Positions 1 through 8,835 of a DNA stretch of 64,000 nucleotides are shown piece by piece. How positions within the stretch are numbered: position 1 is the first letter of the stretch; each line of letters begins with the position of its first letter. Position numbers and translations under genes: made by a program. The notes below the pieces were generated by a model. It did not search any database. It saw only the letters and a program-made list of their open reading frames with translations, and was not told the DNA's origin. Origin of the DNA: Marinilactibacillus sp036039175 (lineage in GTDB: Bacteria > Bacillota > Bacilli > Lactobacillales > Carnobacteriaceae_A); contig NZ_JAYXKP010000001.1 in assembly GCF_036039175.1 (NCBI RefSeq), forward strand, positions 712,969 to 776,968, read 5' to 3'.

Positions 1-59
1 TCATTCACTTTATACTGATCCTTGCTTCCTGATAAACTGTCAATTGGTTTAGTAGCCAT
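1..59 (-). CDS. Partial CDS, N-terminus only (candidate DUF1831-family protein)
   Basis: Only the first 19 codons lie in the window, reading MATKPIDSLSGSKDQYKVN. The ATG at 59-57 follows an AAGGAGAG SD sequence at a good distance, so the start is convincing. It begins 42 bases downstream of the cysteine desulfurase stop codon and is probably co-transcribed with it. In lactobacilli a DUF1831 protein often sits between this type of cysteine desulfurase and the tRNA 2-thiouridylase gene mnmA. The opening residues are compatible with that family, but too little is visible to be sure. Confidence 0.5.
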   Translation of the reverse strand, partial: MATKPIDSLSGSKDQYKVN

Positions 60-101
60 TTCATGCTCTCCTTATCAATAACATTTATTTTTATTTTGTG
101 C

Positions 102-1247
102 TCAGTGTTTGTTGATCTCTTTATCTAATACTGTAACGAGTCTGTCGATATCTTGTTTTTTCGTTTCAAATCCCATACTGATTCTAATAGTCTCGCTAAT
201 CGCTGGATGATTTTCTCCGTACATAGCTGTGAGTACATGGCTTGGGTCAATATTACCCGCTGTACAAGCCGATCCGGCGGATACTGCTATGCCAGAAAGG
301 TCCAACTTGATTAGCATACGCTCAGCGTCCACTTCTTTGAGGTGTAAACTGATGATTTGAGGTAATGATTTTTCTAGATTTCCATTGATTTTATAGGCAA
401 TGCCAGCTTTTTCTAATTGGTTCAACAGTTCTTCTTTTAACTCTAAATACTTTTGAACGCGCTGAGTTTGATTTCTTAACATTAATTCGACAGCAGTTTT
501 AAACCCAACGACAGCTGGGATATTTTCTGTCCCTGCTCGTCTTTTCGTTTCTTGTTCTCCACCAAGAATCAGACTCGGTAAGGACAATCCTTCTCTACAG
601 TATAAAAATCCGATGCCTTTTGGTCCACCAATTTTGTGTGCGGAAACAGATAACAAGTCGACATTCAACTGGCTAACATCGATAGCTTTTGAACCGTAAG
701 CTTGAACAGCGTCGGTATGGAATAAAATAGGCTGCTCTCTATCTTTCAGCAATTCGCCAATTTCGGCTATCGGCATAATTGTACCCACTTCGTTGTTACC
801 AAACATGATTGAAACCAAAAAAGTATCTTCTCTTAAAGATTGTTCTACTTGATCAGCCGTAACGAAACCTTCTTCATTGACAGTCAGATAAGTTACTTCA
901 TATCCTAATGTTTCTAAATATTCCATCGGTTTCAATACAGCTTGATGCTCTACATTAGTTGTAATAATATGACGTTTTTTTGTACCAAACTTTTCAGCAG
1001 TCTTCAAGATGGCGGTATTATCACTTTCTGTGCCACCACTTGTTATCAAAATCTCATTAGGCTTTGCTTGAATACTCTTCGCGAAAACCATTCTTGCTTC
1101 ATCCAATACGCCTCTACTCAATCGCCCATATTGATGCGTACTAGAGGCATTTCCAAAATGACTTCGCATGGCTTTTGACATTGCATCGATGACTTCCGGA
1201 TGCATTGGACTTGTTGCTGCGTAATCTAAATAAACAGATTGATTCAT
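102..1247 (-). CDS. Cysteine desulfurase (IscS/NifS class, YrvO-like)
   Basis: PLP-dependent class V aminotransferase-fold enzyme of 381 residues, full length for the family. It converts cysteine to alanine and passes persulfide sulfur to acceptors. The PLP lysine is Lys205 in SAHKIGGPKG, a conserved His lies near residue 101 in NVEHQ, and the catalytic cysteine is Cys328 in SAGSACTAG. In Firmicutes this paralogue usually precedes mnmA and feeds tRNA 2-thiouridine synthesis; the next gene runs off the window, so the partner is not seen. It lies 50 bp downstream of gshF on the same strand, so both genes act on cysteine. A second paralogue occurs at 20848-21987. Confidence 0.93.
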   Translation of the reverse strand: MNQSVYLDYAATSPMHPEVIDAMSKAMRSHFGNASSTHQYGRLSRGVLDEARMVFAKSIQAKPNEILITSGGTESDNTAILKTAEKFGTKKRHIITTNVEHQAVLKPMEYLETLGYEVTYLTVNEEGFVTADQVEQSLREDTFLVSIMFGNNEVGTIMPIAEIGELLKDREQPILFHTDAVQAYGSKAIDVSQLNVDLLSVSAHKIGGPKGIGFLYCREGLSLPSLILGGEQETKRRAGTENIPAVVGFKTAVELMLRNQTQRVQKYLELKEELLNQLEKAGIAYKINGNLEKSLPQIISLHLKEVDAERMLIKLDLSGIAVSAGSACTAGNIDPSHVLTAMYGENHPAISETIRISMGFETKKQDIDRLVTVLDKEINKH

Positions 1248-1297
1248 TATGTCACTTTCTTTCTATACGTTCCTTGGGAAATCAACAGGTACTGACT

Positions 1298-3580
1298 TTA
1301 TGCGTAAACCTCTGGAAACAGCATTTTGAGTATTTCTACTGTTAGTCTTCTACCTTTTCCTTGAGACACAAACGCATGCATATGCATGGCTGGATTGAAA
1401 TTAGCTTCAATAACGGTGTATCCAGGATCATCTTCTGTACTAGGTTTTGTGTAATCTGGAATAATCAAATCGATTCCGGTTACTTTTACCCCAATAGGTA
1501 AGGCCATTTTTTCTGCCAGTACTTTATAACTTTCATCCATTTCATCTGTGAAGTCAATAGAATCTCCACCAGTCGAAATATTTGAATTTACTCTTAGATA
1601 AACTGTCTCACCTTTTTCAGGAATACTTTCAAAAGTGTAGCCTTGTTCTTTTAATGTTAGTTTTTCAATGTTACCTAATTGTATCTTTTCAAGAGGTGCT
1701 CTATGCTTTGTTCCTCTTAAAGGATTTTCATTCTTTTGTTCAATCAGTTCACGTACGGAACGCTCACCATCACCCGTTACATTTGCAGGAACTCTTAACA
1801 AGACGGCTTTCACCTTACCATCAAGTACAAAGAACCGATATTCCGTTCCAGCTGCGTAATCTTCTACTAGTACCGAAGCATCTTCACTAAATGCAATATC
1901 AATGGCTTCTTCAAAGTCTTCTATACTCGGAGAATGCTTAAAGACCGTAATGCCTAATCCGTAATTAGTCGACTTAGGTTTAACAACTATAGAACGATTC
2001 TCAAATTTATAAAAATCGTCAAGCGCATCTTTTTTAGTTTGGTATTCTTCTCCACCAGGTACTTTGAATCCTTTGCTTTTAAGAATTTTTTTCGTAACCG
2101 TTTTGTTTTCCATGATCCAGTGTGAAATATAGGTATCCTTAGCGGTCATGTTTCCGTTTTTCACATACTCTTCGTGTCCTTTGTGAGACAACTTCAAAAA
2201 TTGGTCGACTTCATCCAGAACTTCTAATCGAATACCTTTTTGTAGTGTATCGAAAATCAATAATTGAGAAGACATCTCCATCGTCTCAAAACCACTAAGA
2301 AGATAGGGTTTTTCATTCGCTTCTTTTTTATAGCCTTGTCCAAGAGTTTTCCCAATTTCAAGATATCGGTCCACTGATTTTATTTGACTGGTCAGTTTAG
2401 CAGCAAGTGTCTTCTCTGGATAGTTGAACTGCTCTACAGCCGTATCCACTACTTCATGATACACCGCATCTAAATCCAGTTCTTCTGCCATTTGCTTCAT
2501 AATTTCTAAAAGCTCAAGACCTTCTTCATGGTACTTTGTTTGGCTAAATGGATTTTCCACAGAAACTTCTTCGTTCTTACGAGTTCCTTCTTGAATCATA
2601 GCCGAATCTTTGGAATCTTCCATCCAAATCATGAGCACAAAAAACAGATGAATAAACGTTGCTTGTTCCTTCGTCAATCCAAGAGCACTATAAGGATTGA
2701 TATCAAATGGTCTGAACTCAACATACTCAATACCGGTCTCGATCATACGACCAATTTTCTTGGATTTACCTCTTAGTCGAGCCGCTCCGTAAAATTCTCG
2801 TTCTTCACTAAGCGTGCCTTTTGCAACCATATCTTCAACATCTTGCACGTAGTGCTGTAATTCGTCATAACGAACAACGATATCGTTCGTGTTGTGATAG
2901 CCGTGCTGACTATTGCGGATAGAACGAATTGGATCCTTTAAAATAGATTCTTTTTTATCTATTTCAAAAAATGATTCATGTGCAAATGGTGCAGCACCGA
3001 ATAGATAGGTCAATATCCATTGATGACTTAAGAAATTACGCGCCAGTTTAAGATGAATTTCATCCTTAACTTCTTTAGCTGTTCTGTACGTTTCTTGTTT
3101 TTCGAATATAGCTTGGATAAAATCATCCGAAAATGCAAAATTATAGTGGATACCACTGATCAATTGCTTTTTCTTTCCATATTTTTTTGCGAGTTTTTCT
3201 CTGTAAGCTACTTCACTTTGATCACTAACTCTTACAATTGGGATCTGCTCTGTGTCGGGTAAAACAGCTGGCATACTAAACGGCCAAACGTATTCACTGT
3301 GACTAATGGAGCGTTGGGTAACATCATTTAATGCTTGCATCCACTTGAACGCTTCATCGAGAGATGCCATAGGTGGTGTTACAACTTCCAGCTGTGCTTC
3401 GCTGAAATCAGTTTGAATATAGGGATGGTACGAACGGTCCCCAAAAACTGCAGGATGGTCTTCTAGCGAAAGTCGCTGCTCTTCATCCACACGAATGCCT
3501 TCTTTTTCAATACCAAAAGATCCTTGCATTACACTTTTATTTAATCGATTATTGCTGATTATTCCTTTAATATCCATCAT
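1298..3580 (-). CDS. gshF: Bifunctional glutamate-cysteine ligase / glutathione synthetase
   Basis: 760-residue fusion enzyme that makes glutathione from glutamate, cysteine and glycine in two ATP-dependent steps in the cytosol. The N-terminal ~450 residues match the gamma-glutamylcysteine ligase part (GSFGIEKEGIRV near the start, then EYVEFRPFDINPYS around residue 290). The C-terminal ~275 residues form an ATP-grasp domain (KPKSTNYGLGI, later TGIDLIIPDY and VIEANFNPAMHMH). The length is typical of GshF/GshAB. Two ATG codons are adjacent at the start; the upstream one is preceded by GAGGG. It is divergent from rarA and upstream of a cysteine desulfurase. GshF is common in streptococci, enterococci, listeriae and carnobacteria. 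Confidence 0.96.
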   Translation of the reverse strand: MMDIKGIISNNRLNKSVMQGSFGIEKEGIRVDEEQRLSLEDHPAVFGDRSYHPYIQTDFSEAQLEVVTPPMASLDEAFKWMQALNDVTQRSISHSEYVWPFSMPAVLPDTEQIPIVRVSDQSEVAYREKLAKKYGKKKQLISGIHYNFAFSDDFIQAIFEKQETYRTAKEVKDEIHLKLARNFLSHQWILTYLFGAAPFAHESFFEIDKKESILKDPIRSIRNSQHGYHNTNDIVVRYDELQHYVQDVEDMVAKGTLSEEREFYGAARLRGKSKKIGRMIETGIEYVEFRPFDINPYSALGLTKEQATFIHLFFVLMIWMEDSKDSAMIQEGTRKNEEVSVENPFSQTKYHEEGLELLEIMKQMAEELDLDAVYHEVVDTAVEQFNYPEKTLAAKLTSQIKSVDRYLEIGKTLGQGYKKEANEKPYLLSGFETMEMSSQLLIFDTLQKGIRLEVLDEVDQFLKLSHKGHEEYVKNGNMTAKDTYISHWIMENKTVTKKILKSKGFKVPGGEEYQTKKDALDDFYKFENRSIVVKPKSTNYGLGITVFKHSPSIEDFEEAIDIAFSEDASVLVEDYAAGTEYRFFVLDGKVKAVLLRVPANVTGDGERSVRELIEQKNENPLRGTKHRAPLEKIQLGNIEKLTLKEQGYTFESIPEKGETVYLRVNSNISTGGDSIDFTDEMDESYKVLAEKMALPIGVKVTGIDLIIPDYTKPSTEDDPGYTVIEANFNPAMHMHAFVSQGKGRRLTVEILKMLFPEVYA

Positions 3581-3727
3581 ATCATGCCCTCATCTATTCC
3601 CTTTTTGGAACTAATTCACTATACATAGTATCACAAAGTAGTACGTCTAAACAGTATAAGATTGCGATAAATATTTTCTCTATACACAAACGGACGTTCA
3701 CTAAAATTAGAGATTCTATTTTTCTCG

Positions 3728-3736
3728 TGTTATACT
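3728..3736 (+). promoter_or_regulatory. Extended -10 promoter of rarA
   Basis: TG-T-TATACT forms an extended -10 element, TG at 3728-3729 and the hexamer at 3731-3736. The -35 is weak (TTAGAG around 3707). Transcription would start near 3743, so the first in-frame ATG (3744) would have no leader. This supports the downstream TTG at 3768 as the rarA start. Confidence 0.6.
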
Positions 3737-3767
3737 ACTTATAATGAAATCGAAAGGAGCTGTTAGT

Positions 3768-5030
3768 TTGAGTCAGCCATTAGCTTATCGTATGCGACCC
3801 ACTTCTATAGATATGATTGTTGGACAAGAACATCTTGTAGGAAAAGAAAAAATTATCTGGCGTATGGTTGAAGCTAAACGCTTATCTTCCATGATTTTAT
3901 ATGGACCACCAGGAATTGGAAAAACTAGTATTGCAAGTGCCATTGCGGGATCAACTCAGTATGCTTTTAGAATGCTCAATGCAGCAACTGATTCAAAAAA
4001 AGATTTACAAATTGTTGCTGAAGAAGCAAAAATGAGTGGAACGGTTATTTTATTATTAGATGAGGTTCATCGGTTAGATAAACCAAAACAGGATTTCCTC
4101 TTACCTCACCTTGAAAGTGGTCGTATCATCTTGATCGGTGCTACAACAGAAAATCCATATATTTCTATTCATCCGGCTATTAGAAGCCGATCCCAAATAT
4201 TTGAATTACAACCACTATCCGAAGAACAAATCAAATCGGCACTAAACAGAGCTTTAACTGATAAGGAAAGCGGTCTAGGCAAGCTGTCACTTGTTGTAGA
4301 TGAGCAGGCTCTAACGCATTTTGCTAGAGCAACGAACGGAGACCTTAGAAGTGCTCTGAATGCTCTTGAACTGGCTGCTGAGTCGACTCCCGTAGATGAT
4401 GAAGACATCATCCGAGTTACATTAGCGATAGCCGAAGAATGTTTGCAAAGAAAAGTGCTCACCCATGATAAAGATGGTGATGCACACTATGATGTTATTT
4501 CAGCTTTCCAAAAATCCATCCGAGGTAGTGATGTTCATGCCGCCTTACATTATATGGCACGACTGGTTGAAGCTGGGGAGCTTCAAATTATCTGTAGAAG
4601 ACTAATGGTTATTGCCTACGAAGATATCGGTCTCTCAAATCCTGCCGGCGCTGCTCGAGCTGTAACAGCCGTTCAATCTGCAGAAAAATTAGGGTTCCCC
4701 GAAGCAAGAATTCCGTTAGCAAATGCAGTCATTGAATTAGCACTTTCTCCAAAATCAAATTCTGCTATATCTGCAATCGATCAAGCACTTTCAGACGTAA
4801 GGCAAGGAAAAAGTGGACACGTGCCTAATCATTTAAAAGATAGTCATTATAGCGGAGCAAAGGAGCTTGATCGAGGAGTCACTTATAAATACCCACATGC
4901 CTATCCTGATTCATGGGTAGAACAACAATATTTACCTGATTCGCTAAATGGAGCCCTGTACTATGTCCCCAATTCAAAAAGTAAATTTGAGGAAGCATTG
5001 TCAAAACAATACAACAAGTTCAATTCATAA
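3768..5030 (+). CDS. rarA: Replication-associated recombination protein A (RarA/MgsA AAA+ ATPase)
   Basis: AAA+ ATPase related to clamp-loader subunits that acts at stalled replication forks. Walker A is GPPGIGKTS and Walker B is LLLDEVHR (about residues 46-54 and 95-102 from the TTG). The arginine-finger/sensor region TTENPYISIHPAIRSR follows, and the C-terminal half contains the AYEDIGLSNP tetramerisation block of the family. The start is placed at TTG 3768 because AAAGGAG at 3753-3759 lies 8 bases upstream. The in-frame ATG at 3744 falls at the predicted transcript start and has no SD. The protein is 420 residues, normal for RarA. 6S RNA follows downstream. Confidence 0.93.
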   Translation: MSQPLAYRMRPTSIDMIVGQEHLVGKEKIIWRMVEAKRLSSMILYGPPGIGKTSIASAIAGSTQYAFRMLNAATDSKKDLQIVAEEAKMSGTVILLLDEVHRLDKPKQDFLLPHLESGRIILIGATTENPYISIHPAIRSRSQIFELQPLSEEQIKSALNRALTDKESGLGKLSLVVDEQALTHFARATNGDLRSALNALELAAESTPVDDEDIIRVTLAIAEECLQRKVLTHDKDGDAHYDVISAFQKSIRGSDVHAALHYMARLVEAGELQIICRRLMVIAYEDIGLSNPAGAARAVTAVQSAEKLGFPEARIPLANAVIELALSPKSNSAISAIDQALSDVRQGKSGHVPNHLKDSHYSGAKELDRGVTYKYPHAYPDSWVEQQYLPDSLNGALYYVPNSKSKFEEALSKQYNKFNS

Positions 5031-5102
5031 ACTTAATCAAACGAACAAACGATTACACTGAATTATTTTGCTTATATTGTTTTAAGTACACAATTCAACT
5101 GA

Positions 5103-5131
5103 TTGACAAAGTTAGGATTCGATGCTATTAT
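5103..5131 (+). promoter_or_regulatory. Sigma-A promoter of 6S RNA
   Basis: TTGACA (5103-5108), a 17-base spacer, then TATTAT (5126-5131) preceded by TGC, giving an extended -10. Seven bases downstream falls 5138, exactly where the closing stem of the predicted 6S RNA begins. Confidence 0.88.
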
Positions 5132-5137
5132 AAGAGT

Positions 5138-5328
5138 AAGATTTCTGAGGTGTACGCGTTGTCGGCTACTGTGTTGACCGAACATATTCTTTAAAACCTG
5201 GGATTCTGAAGGAAGAATTCATGTCATGCCTTATCACTTGGTAGTCAGATATTTTTCCGGTGAAGCCCACCTGCTATATTGCGGGTTCAACCAAACACGA
5301 CAATCTACCGGCACCATCGGATTTCTTA
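5138..5328 (+). ncRNA. ssrS: 6S RNA
   Basis: A transcript of about 191 nt whose two ends pair, as expected for the RNA that binds sigma-A RNA polymerase holoenzyme and mimics an open promoter. AAGATTTCTGAGGTG at the 5' end pairs with CACCATCGGATTTCTT at the 3' end, with small internal loops. Inside this, TTGTCG pairs with CGACAA, and GTTGACC pairs with GGTTCAAC with one bulge. An asymmetric interior of about 100 nt remains for the central bubble and apical stem. It has a near-consensus promoter and a terminator 13 nt downstream. Firmicute 6S RNA is frequently found near rarA. The assignment rests on structure and context, not on a covariance-model search. Confidence 0.85.
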
Positions 5329-5341
5329 TACTTAGCAATTG

Positions 5342-5372
5342 AACCACTTTAGGAAACTAAAGTGGTTTTTTT
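5342..5372 (+). terminator. Rho-independent terminator of 6S RNA
   Basis: Perfect 11-bp stem AACCACTTTAG / CTAAAGTGGTT with a GAAA loop and a run of seven T residues. Confidence 0.93.
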
Positions 5373-5481
5373 ATACCCTTCTTTTGCAAAAAGGTTAAAC
5401 TATTATCATAATCTCTATTTTTTCTTGTATACTATAGATATACAATTACAGAAAACTTGAATACAAAGGAGAGGAATCCCT

Positions 5482-5943
5482 ATGTTACAAGAATACAATA
5501 AAATACTCGTTGCTGTTGATGGTTCTCAGGCGGCAGAAAAAGCTTTCAAAAAAGCCGTTGCTGTGGCCGAACGAAATCGTGCTGCTCTAGTTTTAGCTCA
5601 TGTTATAGATACACGTGCTTATCAGTCTTTTTCTACTTTTGATGGATCCATTGCTGATAATGCCAGAGAAGAAGCGCAGAACACTTTAGAACAGTACAAA
5701 GCTGAAGCTGAAAAAGACGGCGTTTCTAATGTGAAAATTGTACTTGAATATGGTTCTCCAAAAGTAATGGTTGCTAAACAAATTCCTGAGTCTAACGATG
5801 TCGATTTGATTATGCTAGGTGCTACAGGACTAAATGCTGTTGAGCGAATATTTGTGGGTTCCGTTTCTGAATATGTCATTCGACACGCAGATTGTGATGT
5901 ACTGGTCGTTCGAACAGATGTGAAAAATAACTTAATTAAATAA
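5482..5943 (+). CDS. Universal stress protein, UspA family
   Basis: 153-residue single-domain cytosolic Usp protein with an alpha/beta Rossmann-like fold. Near the N-terminus KILVAVDGSQAAEKA is the usual first strand and loop. The ATP-binding signature G-2x-G-9x-G-S is complete at Gly113, Gly116 and Gly126-Ser127, so this is probably an ATP-binding member. An AAAGGAGAGG SD lies 8 bases before the ATG, and a -10-like TATACT sits at 5428-5433 with no good -35. Single gene, convergent with ackA through a shared terminator. Members modulate stress and starvation responses; the specific role here is unknown. Confidence 0.92.
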   Translation: MLQEYNKILVAVDGSQAAEKAFKKAVAVAERNRAALVLAHVIDTRAYQSFSTFDGSIADNAREEAQNTLEQYKAEAEKDGVSNVKIVLEYGSPKVMVAKQIPESNDVDLIMLGATGLNAVERIFVGSVSEYVIRHADCDVLVVRTDVKNNLIK

Positions 5944-5951
5944 CAACATGC

Positions 5952-5996
5952 AAAAAAGCACATTGCCCTTCCTCATAAAGGCAATGTGCTTTTATT
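5952..5996. terminator. Bidirectional terminator between the usp gene and ackA
   Basis: A 14-bp stem AAAAGCACATTGCC / GGCAATGTGCTTTT (5954-5967 with 5980-5993). T-rich tails on both strands suit the two convergent genes. Confidence 0.9.
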
Positions 5997-6002
5997 TAGT
6001 TG

Positions 6003-7193
6003 TTATCTAAGTTTTTCAACGTCACGAGCAATCATGACTTCTTCATCAGTTGGAACAAGTAAGACTTTAACTTTAGAATCTTCAGTAGAGATAAAGCGCT
6101 CGTCTCCACGAACATCATTTTTCTCAGTATCAATTTCAGCTCCTAAGAATGTCAATCCGTTGATCACGTTCTCGCGTGTCTCAACACCATTCTCACCAAT
6201 ACCAGCAGTAAATACGATTGCATCTACGCCGTTCATTGTTGCTGCGTATGAACCTACATATTTTCTAACTCTATCTTCAAAAATGCGAAGTGCTAAGGCA
6301 GCATCTTCATTTGTATGTTCTACATCTTCAAGATCACGCATATCACTTGAGATACCAGAAAGACCTTTTAAGCCTGATTCATTGTTCAAGATATAGATCA
6401 TGTCGTTAATGTTATCAATACCTTCTTTTTCCATTAAGAATGGAAGTAATGAAGCGTCGATATCACCAGAACGAGTACCCATTGTTACTCCCGCTAAAGG
6501 TGTGAATCCCATTGACGTATCAACAGATTTCCCTCCATCAACAGCAGTAATTGAAGCACCATTACCTAGATGACACGTAATGATTTTAAGATCTTCAACT
6601 GGTTTACCCATCATTTCAGCAGCACGTTCCGCTACATATTTATGGCTTGTTCCGTGTGCACCGTATTTACGTGCATTGTGCTTTTTGTAATATTCCATTG
6701 GAATACTATACATATAATTTACCTTCGGCATTGTTTGGTGGAAAGAAGTATCAAATACAGCAACACTTGTGATATCTGGTAAAATTTTACGGAAAGCTCT
6801 AATTCCAGTAGCGTTAGCTGGGTTGTGAAGTGGTGCAAATTCAGAAAGCTCTTCGATTTGATCAATGACTTCGTCTGTAACACGTGCTGAATCTTGGAAG
6901 ATTTCTCCACCAGCAACAACACGGTGCCCTACACCCGTAATTTCATCGAAGTCTTCAATAATGTTTAATTCAGTTAATTGTTTTAGTAACATTTCAACAG
7001 CAACTTCATGATCATTAATATCTAATACTTCTTTATATTTTTGACCTTCACCGTATTTAATTGTGAAAATCGAATCGTTCAATCCGATACGTTCTACGAT
7101 ACCAGAAGCTAATACAGTTTCTTCAGGCATTTCAAAAAGTTTCCATTTCAAGCTGGAACTTCCAGCATTAATAGCAATTGTCTTAGACATCAT
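6003..7193 (-). CDS. ackA: Acetate kinase
   Basis: 396 residues, full length. It interconverts acetyl phosphate plus ADP with acetate plus ATP, the ATP-yielding end of mixed-acid or heterofermentative metabolism. It belongs to the ASKHA fold. NAGSSSLK near residue 8 is the N-terminal family signature, GAHGTSHKY carries the conserved histidine, and LGNGAS and FTAGIGENG are the phosphate- and adenosine-binding loops. Two ATGs are adjacent at the start; AAAGGAG lies 4 bases before the first and 7 before the second (7190), so the second may be used. It lies 21 bp downstream of the YtxK/ComYH-like methyltransferase, the usual neighbour in bacilli and streptococci. Confidence 0.97.
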   Translation of the reverse strand: MMSKTIAINAGSSSLKWKLFEMPEETVLASGIVERIGLNDSIFTIKYGEGQKYKEVLDINDHEVAVEMLLKQLTELNIIEDFDEITGVGHRVVAGGEIFQDSARVTDEVIDQIEELSEFAPLHNPANATGIRAFRKILPDITSVAVFDTSFHQTMPKVNYMYSIPMEYYKKHNARKYGAHGTSHKYVAERAAEMMGKPVEDLKIITCHLGNGASITAVDGGKSVDTSMGFTPLAGVTMGTRSGDIDASLLPFLMEKEGIDNINDMIYILNNESGLKGLSGISSDMRDLEDVEHTNEDAALALRIFEDRVRKYVGSYAATMNGVDAIVFTAGIGENGVETRENVINGLTFLGAEIDTEKNDVRGDERFISTEDSKVKVLLVPTDEEVMIARDVEKLR

Positions 7194-7213
7194 GTCTCTC
7201 CTTTTATAGTTAA

Positions 7214-8227
7214 TTAGTTCAGAAAATTATGTTTCCATTGCGTTATTTCAGCTATTAAAGCTTGCATAGCTGGTAAATTCTTAAAATCAGGAGCAGTTGC
7301 TAACAAGACTTCTTTAGCCTGTTGGGTACCCACACCATTTTTTTGAACAATTAGAATCGATTTTCTGGACTGTTCTGTTTTGAATAATTCTTTAGGTAGT
7401 GTAAGCATTCCTTGAAAGTGGCCTACTTTCTGGATAAATGCAAGTAAGTCTTTGGCTTCTTCTGATTCAAAAAGATTTGAAGGTACCAGATAAAACCCAA
7501 AGCCCCCTTCTTTCAGATAGTTCATTCCCTGTTCAATCATCAGATGATGGGTAAAGGAGTGTCCTGTCGAAAATGAAGTTTCGAACTTTTCAGCTTGTTC
7601 ATCTAACGGATAATATCCTACTGGTAAGTCGGATACAATTGTATCCGCTGGTTCAATGAGCAGATTACTTAAAGCATCTTGGAGCGTTAAGCTAATGGTT
7701 ACATCCTGAAGAGCTGCACTAGTAGCGGCTAAAGACAGAAGTAACTCATCATTATCTATTCCTGAAAGCTGAATCATTCTATTGTCTCTATTCAAGAAAT
7801 GAAAGAGTGTATAGGTCAAGTTACCCGTTCCTATAGATAGATCCAGTAAATGGTACGGGGCTTCTGGTTTCGGTGGTGCTAAGACTTCTACCAAGTAAGC
7901 CATTAATGACCCAATAGAGTCTGGTGTCATCTGGTGGTTTGCTTGAACAAAATCTTCACGCATTCCTCTCAATATTGAAAGTTGTATTGCCTGTCTCAAC
8001 TCATTTGAAGCGATTTCTGAAAGATCTACTTGCTCATACAGAGCTTCAAGTTCATCTTGAGTGTATTTGGATGGTTTACCATCCAAAATACGAACGGTTT
8101 TGTTATCCAGCAAATTTTCTCCTGTTTCAATCAAAGCTTCCATGTAAGAGACCTGAAGATCTTCTTTAAGCATCATAGCAGATTGATCCAGAACTTGGTA
8201 AACAGATTCGATATGTTCTGTCGACAC
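7214..8227 (-). CDS. Class I SAM-dependent methyltransferase, YtxK/ComYH-like
   Basis: 337-residue protein related to N6-adenine methyltransferases of the HsdM type. LLDLSIGTGNLT is the SAM-binding motif I, and SDLPVGYYPLDEQ occupies the position of the catalytic (N/D)PPY motif but is altered. The start is set at GTG 8227 because AGAAAGGCGG lies 7 bases upstream and nearly matches the anti-SD; the longer ATG frame from 8272 has no such site. In streptococci and bacilli this gene sits between the comG/comY pilin operon and ackA. Here ackA is present but no comG genes precede it; rpmA does. Substrate unknown. Confidence 0.8.
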   Translation of the reverse strand: MSTEHIESVYQVLDQSAMMLKEDLQVSYMEALIETGENLLDNKTVRILDGKPSKYTQDELEALYEQVDLSEIASNELRQAIQLSILRGMREDFVQANHQMTPDSIGSLMAYLVEVLAPPKPEAPYHLLDLSIGTGNLTYTLFHFLNRDNRMIQLSGIDNDELLLSLAATSAALQDVTISLTLQDALSNLLIEPADTIVSDLPVGYYPLDEQAEKFETSFSTGHSFTHHLMIEQGMNYLKEGGFGFYLVPSNLFESEEAKDLLAFIQKVGHFQGMLTLPKELFKTEQSRKSILIVQKNGVGTQQAKEVLLATAPDFKNLPAMQALIAEITQWKHNFLN

Positions 8228-8438
8228 TTTAGCCCGCCTTTCTACAAGACTAAGACACTTCATTCCGTACACGTCAAGCTAGAATCTAGAATTGGAATCG
8301 AGAAAAATAGCTTTTGTTGCTAAACGTGTGCGTTACGAAATAATCGGTCAAGTAATCGAAAAATTTAACTCTGTAACATATTCATTTTAACTGATTCTAT
8401 TGGTTTTCTCAAGAGATTAAAATAAGGATTCACACTAA

Positions 8439-8487
8439 CAAAAAAGGAATTATGAGGATCCATTAACTTAGATCTTCATAATTCCTT
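8439..8487 (-). terminator. Terminator of the rplU-prp-rpmA operon
   Basis: Hairpin with arms at 8444-8460 and 8471-8487 (AAGGAATTATGA...TCATAATTCCTT), followed on the minus strand by six T residues. The following 210 bases, to the methyltransferase start, show no gene. A weak TTGACG about 30 bases before that start may be part of its promoter. Confidence 0.88.
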
Positions 8488-8532
8488 AAAGTTTCCGTTT
8501 AGGCAGACATCTTAACGAATTAGTCCGTTAAA

Positions 8533-8817
8533 TTAGTTAGCTACTGGATAAACAGATACTTGTTTTTTGTTTTTACCTTTACGTTCGAAACGAACAACGC
8601 CATCAATTTTTGCAAATAGAGTATCGTCTCCGCCTTTTCCAACGTTTTCTCCAGGATAGATTTTAGTTCCGCGTTGACGGAATAAAATTGAACCACCTGA
8701 AACGACTTGACCATCTCCACGTTTAGCGCCTAAACGTTTTGATTGAGAGTCACGACCGTTAGTTGTAGACCCGCCACCTTTTTTGTGTGCGAACAACTGT
8801 AAATTCATTTTCAACAT
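8533..8817 (-). CDS. rpmA: 50S ribosomal protein L27 (with cleavable N-terminal leader)
   Basis: 94 residues. L27 lies at the peptidyl-transferase centre. The protein opens MLKMNLQLF and then AHKKGGGSTTNGRDS; the first nine residues form the Firmicute-type extension removed by the protease Prp after Phe9, exposing the mature N-terminus that reaches the P site. The prp gene is directly upstream, matching this requirement. A GGAGGTG SD precedes the ATG. Last gene of the rplU-prp-rpmA operon, with a strong terminator after it. Confidence 0.98.
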   Translation of the reverse strand: MLKMNLQLFAHKKGGGSTTNGRDSQSKRLGAKRGDGQVVSGGSILFRQRGTKIYPGENVGKGGDDTLFAKIDGVVRFERKGKNKKQVSVYPVAN

Positions 8818-8835
8818 TAGAATGCACCTCCATCT

